Assembly (NCBI GenBank): GCA_944363755.1 | Contig: CALVVC010000042.1 | Location: 1 to 9,112, forward strand | Reading direction: 5' to 3' | From: an uncultured Bacilli bacterium | Lineage (GTDB): Bacteria; Bacillota_I; Bacilli_A; RF39; UBA660 | DNA length: 9,112 bases | Part shown: one piece after another, positions 1-5,496 of the stretch | Numbering within the stretch: position 1 is the stretch's first letter | How the letters are laid out: each line of letters opens with the position of its first letter | Translations under genes and position numbers: made by a program | The notes under the pieces: generated by a model | What the model was told of the DNA's origin: nothing | The model's input: the letters and a program-made list of their open reading frames with translations, nothing else | The model's database searches: none

Positions 1-1
1 G

Positions 2-733
2 TATTTAAATTCTTTAATAGAATTAGAGTTTTCTGTTATAAGAGATTATATTAAAGATGAAGATAGAGATGTTTTATCTGAATTAGAGGTATATAAGAAA
101 GTAGCAATATATAATATTTATAATAGAGCTTTAAATCTATTTAAAATGCAAGATATGCAACTTAGTATTTCTAGTAATGAAAACGGTTTTGAAAGTTTAG
201 ATATTTCTACACCAATAAATGATAAAAATGTGAGATTATTTCATTTTAATTATAGTGAAAATCGTAGTTTGAATGATAAAATACCCGATGAATACAAAAC
301 GATGAGAATTGGAACTGTTAATTTGTATCAAACATTAGAAAGTAAAGAATTAAGAGAAAAAGAATTAAATAGAGTAATGAATAAGTTAGAAATGCTATAT
401 GATGCACATAATCCTTATCCATCTCCTCGTAAGAAAATAGGTGGTCCATCTCAACAATGGAGTCGTGAACACTCACTTGAGATAGCTGAATATGAGAAAT
501 TATTTACAGAATTAGATAGTAAAAAAGAATTAACAGATGAAGATAAAAGAGAAATTGAGATAACAAATGAAATATATAATTTATTATTAGAAGATTATGG
601 GTTAACTAACGAAAGTTTTGAAGAAGTAAAAAGTAGAGCCAAGTTTGGATTTGAAGCTTATAGTAATCTTCAAAAAACACTTGTTAAAAGGCAACCTAAT
701 TTAACTATTACAACTGGCATTAAATATATATAA
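2..733 (+). CDS. Hypothetical protein, C-terminal part (5' end outside window)
   Basis: The reading frame is open from base 2 without a stop, so the first ATG at 146 is most likely internal and the gene begins outside the window; 243 codons are visible before the TAA. I do not recognise the family. The visible part is soluble, highly charged and mostly helical in character, with Glu/Lys-rich stretches and no membrane segment. A more distinctive Pro/Gly/Trp-containing patch (YPSPRKKIGGPSQQW, about residues 140-154 of the visible part) sits in the middle and may mark a loop or binding surface. The next gene starts 27 bases downstream with no hairpin between, so the two could be cotranscribed. 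A weak promoter-like pair (TTAACT at 701, TATATA at 725, spacer 18) near the 3' end could instead serve the next gene. No function is assigned. Confidence 0.75.
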   Translation, partial: YLNSLIELEFSVIRDYIKDEDRDVLSELEVYKKVAIYNIYNRALNLFKMQDMQLSISSNENGFESLDISTPINDKNVRLFHFNYSENRSLNDKIPDEYKTMRIGTVNLYQTLESKELREKELNRVMNKLEMLYDAHNPYPSPRKKIGGPSQQWSREHSLEIAEYEKLFTELDSKKELTDEDKREIEITNEIYNLLLEDYGLTNESFEEVKSRAKFGFEAYSNLQKTLVKRQPNLTITTGIKYI

Positions 734-760
734 ATTTAAACTAATTAAGAAGGTGAGTCT

Positions 761-2383
761 ATGAAAGGACAAAATATGTATCTAGCATTTGGTAGTGAAG
801 TCATCTATGATGATGCTTCCTTTTTAATTGAAGATAATGATAAAGTAGGAGTTGTTGGTGTAAATGGAGCAGGGAAGACTACTTTATTTAAGATTATTTT
901 AAAAGAGGAGTCTTTAGATGCTGGGAAGGTAACTGTTAATAATAAAAAGATAGGACATCTTCCTCAAGAGATTAATTTTACTGATAAAGAGAAGAATGTT
1001 TTAGATTATTTATACAGCGGAAGACCAATTGAAGCGTTAGAACAAGAGTTAAATGTTATTTATAAAAAATTAAGTAGTGCAAGTGAACTGGAACAAAATA
1101 AACTTTTAAGACAAGCAGAGAAGATTCAAAGTGAACTTGATAGTCTTAATCAGTATACGGCAGAAGATGAGTTATTGTCTTTAATTGAAAATATGCAAAT
1201 AGATAGTGACTTGTTAGAGATGAAAGTAGGAGATTTATCAGGAGGACAAAAATCTAAAATCGCTTTTGCAAGACTTCTTTTTTCAAACTCTGATATTTTA
1301 CTTTTAGATGAACCAACTAACCATTTGGATGCTAAGACTAAAGACTTTATAATAGATTATTTAAAGAATTATCACGGTATGGTTTTAGTTATTAGTCACG
1401 ATATTGATTTCTTAAATGAAGTAGTTACTAAGACTATGTTTATTAATAAAGTTACTCATAAAATAAAAGTATATAAAGGTAATTATAAAGAATTTAAAAG
1501 GCTCTATGCTGATGAAATGATGCAAAAAGAGTTAAGAATAAAAGAACAAGAAAGAGAAATAAAGAAACTAGAAGAAGTTGTTAAAAGAGCAGAGTCTGCC
1601 TCTCGTACTAATCATAACTTAAAGAGATTAGGTGAATCAAGAAAGAAAATGTTAGAGAAAAAGTTAGATGAATTAGAGGTAAGAGAAGAAAAATATAAGA
1701 CTGTTACTATGAAAGTAGAGCCTAAAGAGGTTAGCGGTAGAATACCTTTAGAAGTAAAACATTTAACTTTTCATTATCCTTCCAAGAGTGATTTATATCG
1801 TAATCTATCTTTTGAGATGGCAAGAGGAGAGAAGTTTTTAATAGTTGGAGAAAATGGAGTAGGTAAGTCAACTTTATTAAAATTAATTATGAATAAATTA
1901 AAACCTATTAAAGGAGAAATAGTCTATGGTTATAAAGCTTCTATCGCTTATTATGCTCAAGAGTTAGAAATATTAGATGAAGATAAGACTATCCTAGAAA
2001 ATGTAGATAATCCTAATTATAGTGATAATGAGTTAAGAACCTTTTTAGGAAACTTTCTATTTTCTAATAATGATGTTTTTAAGAAAGTAAAAGTATTATC
2101 TCCTGGAGAGAAAGCTAGAGTAGCTTTGTGTAAAATACTTATTCAAAGAACTAACATAATTATACTAGATGAGCCTACTAATCATTTTGATCCAGAAACG
2201 CAGAAAGTTATTGGAGAGAACTTTAAAAATTATACTGGTACTTTAATAATGGTAAGTCATAATCCTTCTTTTGTAGAACAGATTGGTGTAACTAGAATGT
2301 TAGTCTTACCAGAAGGTAAAATTGTAGAATATAAAAGAGAATTACTTCATTATTATTATTACTTAAATACAGAGTTAGTGTAA
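761..2383 (+). CDS. ABC-F family ATPase (ribosome-associated type)
   Basis: This 540-residue soluble protein carries two ABC ATPase domains in one chain and no membrane segment, the layout of ABC-F proteins, which bind the ribosomal E site and act on stalled ribosomes or antibiotic-bound ribosomes. Domain 1 has Walker A GVNGAGKT (33-40), Q-loop Gln69, signature LSGGQ (159-163) and Walker B LLLDEPTNHLD with catalytic Glu184. A charged Lys/Glu-rich linker, probably the coiled-coil that reaches toward tRNA, spans about 240-325. Domain 2 has Walker A GENGVGKST (363-371), a variant signature LSPGEK (446-451) and LDEPTNHFD with Glu471. An AAGGTG site at 750-755 supports the ATG. Both catalytic glutamates are intact, so it should be active. 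The subfamily (housekeeping or resistance) cannot be settled by eye. There is no added C-terminal domain. Confidence 0.95.
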   Translation: MKGQNMYLAFGSEVIYDDASFLIEDNDKVGVVGVNGAGKTTLFKIILKEESLDAGKVTVNNKKIGHLPQEINFTDKEKNVLDYLYSGRPIEALEQELNVIYKKLSSASELEQNKLLRQAEKIQSELDSLNQYTAEDELLSLIENMQIDSDLLEMKVGDLSGGQKSKIAFARLLFSNSDILLLDEPTNHLDAKTKDFIIDYLKNYHGMVLVISHDIDFLNEVVTKTMFINKVTHKIKVYKGNYKEFKRLYADEMMQKELRIKEQEREIKKLEEVVKRAESASRTNHNLKRLGESRKKMLEKKLDELEVREEKYKTVTMKVEPKEVSGRIPLEVKHLTFHYPSKSDLYRNLSFEMARGEKFLIVGENGVGKSTLLKLIMNKLKPIKGEIVYGYKASIAYYAQELEILDEDKTILENVDNPNYSDNELRTFLGNFLFSNNDVFKKVKVLSPGEKARVALCKILIQRTNIIILDEPTNHFDPETQKVIGENFKNYTGTLIMVSHNPSFVEQIGVTRMLVLPEGKIVEYKRELLHYYYYLNTELV

Positions 2384-2385
2384 TA

Positions 2386-2414
2386 TTGAAATTAAAAATA
2401 GTTAGTTTTATAAT
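2386..2414 (+). promoter_or_regulatory. Sigma-A-like promoter for the flavin-reductase-like gene
   Basis: TTGAAA (2386-2391) and a perfect TATAAT (2409-2414) are separated by exactly 17 bases just after the ABC-F stop codon. The expected transcript start is near 2421, which is also where the AGGAG ribosome-binding site begins, so the leader would be about 14 nt. Confidence 0.75.
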
Positions 2415-2434
2415 AATATTAGGAGATGATAAAA

Positions 2435-3007
2435 ATGGCTAAAAAAGATTTAGGGGTAAAACCTTATTTATTTCCTGTGCCTGTTTTAATGATTGCAACA
2501 TACTGTGAAGATGGTAGTGTTGATGTTATGAATATGGCTTGGGGAGGTATTTGTGGTAATAATAAAGTTGCTTTAAATATTACAGAGAGTCATAAGACTT
2601 CTAAAAATATTAAAGAAAGAGGAGCTTTTACTATTAGTGTTGCAGATATTCCTCATTTAGAAGAGTCAGACTACTTTGGTACTGCTAGTGCTAATAGAGT
2701 TAAAGATAAGTTTGAGAAAAGTGGTATGCATGCAGTTAAAAGTGAAAGAGTAGATGCTCCAATAATTGAAGAGTATCCAATTACCTTAGAATGTAAAGTA
2801 TCTAAGATATATAATGATGATGAAGGATTTAGAGTAGTTGGTGAAATAGTTAATGTCTTAGCAGATGAAGAAGTACTTGATTCTAATGGTAAAGTTGATC
2901 CTACTAAGTTAAATGCTTTTGTCTTTGATCAATTCCAAAATGGATATTATGCAATTGGTGAAAAAGTAGGGGAAGCTTGGAAAAGTGGAAATAAATATAT
3001 GAAATAG
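2435..3007 (+). CDS. Flavin reductase-like (FMN-binding split barrel) protein
   Basis: The 190-residue product resembles the flavin reductase-like/DIM6-NTAB family, small homodimeric split-barrel proteins that bind FMN and use NAD(P)H or partner proteins to move electrons. The visible hallmarks are the N-terminal strand PVPVLMIATYCEDG, the segment VMNMAWGGICGNN (about 31-43), SHKTSKNIKERGAFTISVAD (about 52-71) and a long alternating-strand C-terminal half. It is cytoplasmic, with no signal peptide. I start it at ATG 2435, nine bases after AGGAG (2421-2425). The in-frame ATG at 2426 touches that site directly and is unlikely to be used. It has its own promoter and no clear terminator of its own; read-through would stop at the hairpin ending near 3184. 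The exact substrate cannot be read from sequence. Confidence 0.88.
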   Translation: MAKKDLGVKPYLFPVPVLMIATYCEDGSVDVMNMAWGGICGNNKVALNITESHKTSKNIKERGAFTISVADIPHLEESDYFGTASANRVKDKFEKSGMHAVKSERVDAPIIEEYPITLECKVSKIYNDDEGFRVVGEIVNVLADEEVLDSNGKVDPTKLNAFVFDQFQNGYYAIGEKVGEAWKSGNKYMK

Positions 3008-3030
3008 AATATTTAGTTAGTTTTGGCTAC

Positions 3031-3059
3031 TTGAAAATAATTAATATTTATGATACTAT
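3031..3059 (+). promoter_or_regulatory. Promoter of the candidate antitoxin RNA
   Basis: TTGAAA (3031-3036), a 17-base spacer and TACTAT (3054-3059) form a good sigma-A-like promoter with a start near 3066. The 11 bases TATGATACTAT (3049-3059) recur exactly, in inverted orientation, in the convergent promoter at 3330-3340. Confidence 0.65.
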
Positions 3060-3087
3060 GAATATGTAAAAGAAATTTACATAAACT

Positions 3088-3130
3088 AAAAAAGAGGAAA
3101 TACCTAGTTTTGTAGATGGGTATTTACCTC
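3088..3130 (-). terminator. Intrinsic terminator of the candidate toxin mRNA
   Basis: On the minus strand, GAGGTAAATACC (3130-3119) pairs with GGTATTTCCTC (3104-3094) through 11 pairs with one bulged base, followed directly by six T (3093-3088). On the + strand the same hairpin is followed by A7, so it terminates only minus-strand transcription. The minus RNA would end near 3088. Confidence 0.7.
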
Positions 3131-3147
3131 AAAAAAATCTTGTGTAA

Positions 3148-3184
3148 ACACCCTAGTTACAATGATGTAATAGGGTGTCTTTTT
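3148..3184 (+). terminator. Intrinsic terminator of the antisense RNA
   Basis: ACACCCTA-G-TTAC (3148-3160) pairs with GTAATAGGGTGT (3167-3178): 12 pairs with one bulged G and a six-base loop, followed by C and five T. It would also stop read-through from the flavin-reductase-like gene. Confidence 0.8.
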
Positions 3185-3251
3185 ATCTATAAATAATTAA
3201 AAGAATTATAATAAGTAATAATATTACTATTAAAGTATCTTTCTTACTCAT
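3183..3251 (-). CDS. Candidate type I toxin: 22-residue hydrophobic membrane peptide
   Basis: The frame encodes 22 residues: a polar start MSKKDT, then residues 7-20 made only of Leu, Ile and Val, and a Tyr-Arg end. This is the charge and length pattern of tiny single-span membrane toxins such as Ibs, TisB or Fst, which insert in the cytoplasmic membrane and disturb its potential; sequence identity to any of them is not claimed. An AAAGGGG ribosome-binding site (3266-3260) sits eight bases before the ATG. An upstream in-frame ATG at 3257 is too close to that site. Its promoter lies at 3330-3358 and its terminator at 3130-3088, giving an mRNA of about 235 nt overlapped at the 3' end by a convergent antisense RNA. 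Because AT-rich DNA readily encodes Ile/Leu, the ORF alone would be weak evidence; the RNA architecture is the stronger argument. Confidence 0.6.
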   Translation of the reverse strand: MSKKDTLIVILLLIIILLIIYR

Positions 3252-3309
3252 AAACATTTCCCCTTTCTACCCCCCTAAAATTAAGAGATAGAAAGAGGCA
3301 AACACCCAT
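3244..3309 (-). CDS. Possible leader ORF overlapping the toxin start
   Basis: A 21-codon frame starts at ATG 3309 inside the 5' pairing element and ends in a TAA (3246-3244) that overlaps toxin codons 2-3 in another frame. AGGA (3323-3320), ten bases upstream at the very 5' end of the predicted RNA, is a weak possible ribosome-binding site. Ribosomes reading it would open the hairpin that hides the toxin ribosome-binding site, as mok does for hok. A frame this short can arise by chance, so confidence is low. Confidence 0.3.
   Translation of the reverse strand: MGVCLFLSLNFRGVERGNVYE
3260..3298 (-). promoter_or_regulatory. Hairpin hiding the toxin ribosome-binding site
   Basis: In the minus-strand RNA, CCUCUUUCUA (3298-3289) pairs with UAGAAAGGGG (3269-3260) over ten consecutive pairs, one a G.U, with a 19-base loop. 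The whole AAAGGGG site is covered. The CCUC (3298-3295) is also the last part of the 5'-3' long-range helix, so the two structures compete for it. Confidence 0.65.
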
Positions 3310-3329
3310 ACTAGGTAATTCCTAAGTTA

Positions 3330-3358
3330 ATAGTATCATACTTTTATTTATAAAACAA
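3330..3358 (-). promoter_or_regulatory. Promoter of the candidate toxin mRNA
   Basis: On the minus strand TTGTTT (3358-3353), a 17-base spacer and TACTAT (3335-3330) form a sigma-A-like promoter. Its expected start, A3323, is exactly the first base of the 5' element that can pair with the 3' end of the same RNA. The region between it and the next gene (3359-3441) is AT-rich and holds no gene that I can support. Confidence 0.65.
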
Positions 3359-3441
3359 TCGAACAAGATACATTTTTTAATAGAAAATTTGTTTTATATA
3401 TTTAAATATGATTAGGAGAATAAAAAGTTCTTCTTTTTTTG

Positions 3442-3470
3442 TTGTCTAGGTATTTCTCCTATGCTATAAT
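3442..3470 (+). promoter_or_regulatory. Promoter of the ABC exporter operon
   Basis: TTGTCT (3442-3447) and a perfect TATAAT (3465-3470) are 17 bases apart, with an extended -10 TG at 3462-3463. The start near 3477 leaves a leader of about 13 nt that begins at the GGAAGG site. The spacer carries CTAGGTATTTC (3446-3456), a motif also present in the TA repeat arms, and one half of an 8-bp inverted repeat (TAGGAGAA 3413-3420, TTCTCCTA 3454-3461) that could be an operator. Confidence 0.75.
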
Positions 3471-3489
3471 TTTGCTTGGAAGGTGGATT

Positions 3490-4245
3490 ATGTTAGAAGT
3501 TAAAAACTTAAAGAAAAAATTTATTAAATATAATTCTAAACGTCAAAAAGAAGAGTTTTATGCTAATAATGGCATTAGTTTTAAAGCAAAAGATGGAGAA
3601 ATCATCGGAATATTAGGACCAAATGGGGCAGGGAAGACAACGCTGCTTAGAATGATTGCAGGAATTCTTGAGCCAACTAGTGGAACTATTTCTTTTGAAA
3701 AACTTAATTATCTACATAATGAAATAGAGATTAAGAAAAATATTGCCTATTTATCTGGTAATACAAAGCTTTATAATACATTATCATCATATGAACTATT
3801 AAAAATGTGTGGGAGTATTTATGGCGTAGAAGAAGATAAATTAGAAAGTAGAATAAAAGAGATATCTAATAAATTAAATATGGATAGTTTTCTATATAAT
3901 AGAATAGAAAATTTATCAACAGGACAAACACAAAGAGTTAATATTGCAAGATGTCTAGTACATGATCCTAAATACTATATTTTAGATGAAGCGACTAGTG
4001 GTCTTGATATTATTTCTAGTCAAATTATTTTAGATTTTATTAAAGAAGAAAAGAAACGTGGTAAGATAATTTTATATTCTACTCATTATATGGAAGAAGC
4101 AGAAAATATTTGTGATTATGTTATTATGATTAATAAAGGTAAAGTTATTAAAGAAGGTACTCCTAATGAGATTAAAAAAGCTACTAAAACTACTAATTTA
4201 AGAGATGCTTTCTTTACTTTAATAGGAGGTACATCTAATGAGTAA
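3490..4245 (+). CDS. ABC exporter ATP-binding protein, NatA-like
   Basis: The 251-residue nucleotide-binding subunit of an ABC-2 type exporter drives transport by ATP hydrolysis at the inner face of the membrane. Walker A GPNGAGKTT is at 43-51, signature LSTGQ at 142-146 (second position Thr in place of Gly), Walker B YILDEATSGLD has catalytic Glu167, and the H-loop is STHYMEEAE with His199. I start it at ATG 3490, six bases after GGAAGG (3478-3483). The frame can be extended to ATG 3439, but that lies upstream of the promoter -10 box and has no ribosome-binding site. The gene overlaps the permease gene by eight bases, so the two are translationally coupled partners. The NatA label rests on the pairing with a NatB-like permease. 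The transported substrate (Na+ in NatAB) is not proven. Confidence 0.93.
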   Translation: MLEVKNLKKKFIKYNSKRQKEEFYANNGISFKAKDGEIIGILGPNGAGKTTLLRMIAGILEPTSGTISFEKLNYLHNEIEIKKNIAYLSGNTKLYNTLSSYELLKMCGSIYGVEEDKLESRIKEISNKLNMDSFLYNRIENLSTGQTQRVNIARCLVHDPKYYILDEATSGLDIISSQIILDFIKEEKKRGKIILYSTHYMEEAENICDYVIMINKGKVIKEGTPNEIKKATKTTNLRDAFFTLIGGTSNE

Positions 4246-5377
4246 TTTAAGTAATATTTTAAAGAAAGAATTAAGAGAGATGTTTCGTGATAAAAAGTCT
4301 CTTACTATGATGTTAATCATTCCTATTTTAATACCTGCTTTAGTAATAGGAATGTCTGCATTATTTGAATCACAAACTAATAAACCTATAACAGATTATA
4401 ATAAAATAGGCTTTAATTATGAGTTGAGTGATATGGAAAAAGATATTGCAAAAAACTTAGATATAGATATTATTAATGGAACAACAAAAGAATTAGAAAA
4501 TAAATATAGTGCTGGTAATATAGACTTATATATTACTAAAGAGGGTAGTGTTTACACCATAAATGGTGAAGATAATGAAACTAGTACTTATGCGACAAGT
4601 TTAATGGATACATATTTTGCTACTTATAAAGAAGCTTTACAAACTAATTATTTAGCAAGTAATAATATAAATCCTACTGATGTTACTTCTATAATTACGG
4701 TTAATAAAGATATAACTGAAACAGAAAATTTTTATGGTAATTATATTGTAAACTATGGTTTTCTTTTTATAATCATGGCTATTACAATATCTGCAACATA
4801 TCCTGCTACTGATACAACAGCAGGAGAAAAAGAAAGAGGAACTCTTGAAACATTACTTACTTTTCCAATTAAGAGTAAAGATATTATTGTTGGTAAATTC
4901 TTAAGTGTTTCAATGTCTTCAATTATTACAGGAGTTATTAGTTTAATCTTAATGCTTATTTCTTTGGGATATGCTAATAGTAGTTTTGAAATATATAAAG
5001 ATACTAATTTAATGTTATCTACAAGTAGTTTAATCTTTGCTATATTAGTAATAATTGCATATTCCTTACTAGTTAGTGGACTATGTATTGCTATTGCTAG
5101 TAAATCTAAAACATTTAAAGAAGCACAAAGTGCCCTAACTCCTTTAACATTTATATGCTTCTTTCCAGGTATGATAGCCTTTATGGCAGGAGTTAGTTCA
5201 TCGCCACTTTTATCACTAGTACCTTTCTTAAACTATACATTACTATTTCAAGATATAGTTGTAGGTAATATAGATATTGTTAATATTTTATTAATGAGTA
5301 TATCTACAATTATCTTTATTACATTAGTTTTAGTAGTAATAATTAAACAATATAAGAGTGAAAAAGTATTATTTTAG
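4238..5377 (+). CDS. ABC-2 type exporter permease, NatB-like
   Basis: The 379-residue membrane subunit partners the ATPase just upstream. One membrane span (about 22-43) is followed by an external domain of about 120 residues (44-166), then five or six spans between 168 and 370. The cytoplasmic motif TTAGEKERGTLETLLTFPI (about 193-211) after the second span is the characteristic signature of NatB/ABC-2 permeases. The length and order match NatB, which exports Na+ in Bacillus; related proteins export other small compounds or peptides, so the substrate remains inferred. The start ATG 4238 lies seven bases after AGGAGG (4225-4230), which is inside the end of the ATPase gene. The operon ends with a strong hairpin immediately after the stop. 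Confidence 0.92.
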   Translation: MSNLSNILKKELREMFRDKKSLTMMLIIPILIPALVIGMSALFESQTNKPITDYNKIGFNYELSDMEKDIAKNLDIDIINGTTKELENKYSAGNIDLYITKEGSVYTINGEDNETSTYATSLMDTYFATYKEALQTNYLASNNINPTDVTSIITVNKDITETENFYGNYIVNYGFLFIIMAITISATYPATDTTAGEKERGTLETLLTFPIKSKDIIVGKFLSVSMSSIITGVISLILMLISLGYANSSFEIYKDTNLMLSTSSLIFAILVIIAYSLLVSGLCIAIASKSKTFKEAQSALTPLTFICFFPGMIAFMAGVSSSPLLSLVPFLNYTLLFQDIVVGNIDIVNILLMSISTIIFITLVLVVIIKQYKSEKVLF

Positions 5378-5380
5378 ACC

Positions 5381-5437
5381 AGTTATCGACCACTTTTAGC
5401 ATACTAGTACTAAAAAATGGTCGATAACTTTGGTTTT
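5381..5437 (+). terminator. Strong intrinsic terminator after the exporter operon
   Basis: AGTTATCGACCA (5381-5392) pairs perfectly with TGGTCGATAACT (5418-5429). The stem continues inside as TTTTAG/CTAAAA (5394-5399, 5410-5415) after a small internal mismatch. The outer flank ACC/GGT can add three pairs around two bulged T. TTTT follows at 5434-5437. Confidence 0.8.
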
Positions 5438-5452
5438 AAGTTAAAATAGGGC

Positions 5453-5481
5453 TTTTAAGAGTTCTATTTTTCTATTATAAT
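5453..5481 (+). promoter_or_regulatory. Likely promoter of the kinase-deacylase operon
   Basis: A perfect TATAAT lies at 5476-5481, but the -35 position 17 bases upstream is only TTTTAA. The inferred start near 5488 coincides with the AGGAAG ribosome-binding site. An inverted repeat AAAATAG/CTATTTT (5443-5449, 5464-5470) surrounds the -35 region. Confidence 0.5.
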
Positions 5482-5496
5482 TTTAGTAGGAAGAAC

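Larger units (their letters stand above)
3066..3184 (+). ncRNA. Candidate antisense (antitoxin) RNA, type I TA
   Basis: Promoter and terminator predict an RNA of about 120 nt with no credible reading frame. Three stem-loops are visible. The first is a 5' hairpin ATGTAAA/TTTACAT (3064-3082), whose outermost two bases may precede the transcript start. The second is a central hairpin GAGG-AAATACC/GGTATTT-A-CCTC (3094-3130). The third is the 3' terminator (3148-3184). The RNA is perfectly complementary to about the last 100 nt of the convergent minus-strand RNA, up to the stop codon of its 22-residue peptide. This 3'-overlap layout is that of txpA/RatA and bsrG/SR4 of Bacillus subtilis, where the antisense RNA promotes decay or blocks translation of the toxin message. 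The RNA and its role are inferred; no known RNA family is recognised. Confidence 0.6.
3094..3323. repeat. Imperfect inverted repeat joining both RNAs of the TA candidate
   Basis: The left arm is 3094-3130 and the right arm 3295-3323 in opposite orientation. Apart from seven bases present only in the left arm (3109-3115), 26 of 29 positions match, with blocks GAGGYAAAYACCCAT and ACTAGGTAWTTCCT. Two of the three differences still allow pairing in RNA as G.U. The shared promoter block (3049-3059 and 3330-3340) lies at different distances from the two arms, so this is not a simple transposon end. Confidence 0.8.

Noticed and set aside
3066..3184. A riboswitch or T-box leader
   Set aside because: No known riboswitch core or T-box sequence is visible, and the RNA ends well before the next + strand gene, which has its own promoter.
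3116..3196. A 26-codon plus-strand ORF inside the antisense RNA
   Set aside because: It has no ribosome-binding site at a usable distance and its stop lies beyond the predicted terminator at 3184.
3049..3340. A MITE or other small transposon bounded by inverted repeats
   Set aside because: The shared blocks lie at different distances in the two arms (34 bases between blocks on the left, 6 on the right), there is no target duplication that I can see, and the blocks coincide with promoter, terminator and RNA-pairing elements.
3359..3441. Small ORFs on either strand (ATG 3408 on +, ATG near 3374 on -)
   Set aside because: They are 9-13 codons long, without ribosome-binding sites or conserved features.
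3439..3489. N-terminal extension of the exporter ATPase to ATG 3439
   Set aside because: This segment contains the promoter -10 box and lacks a ribosome-binding site; ATG 3490 has both a site and a family-like N-terminus.
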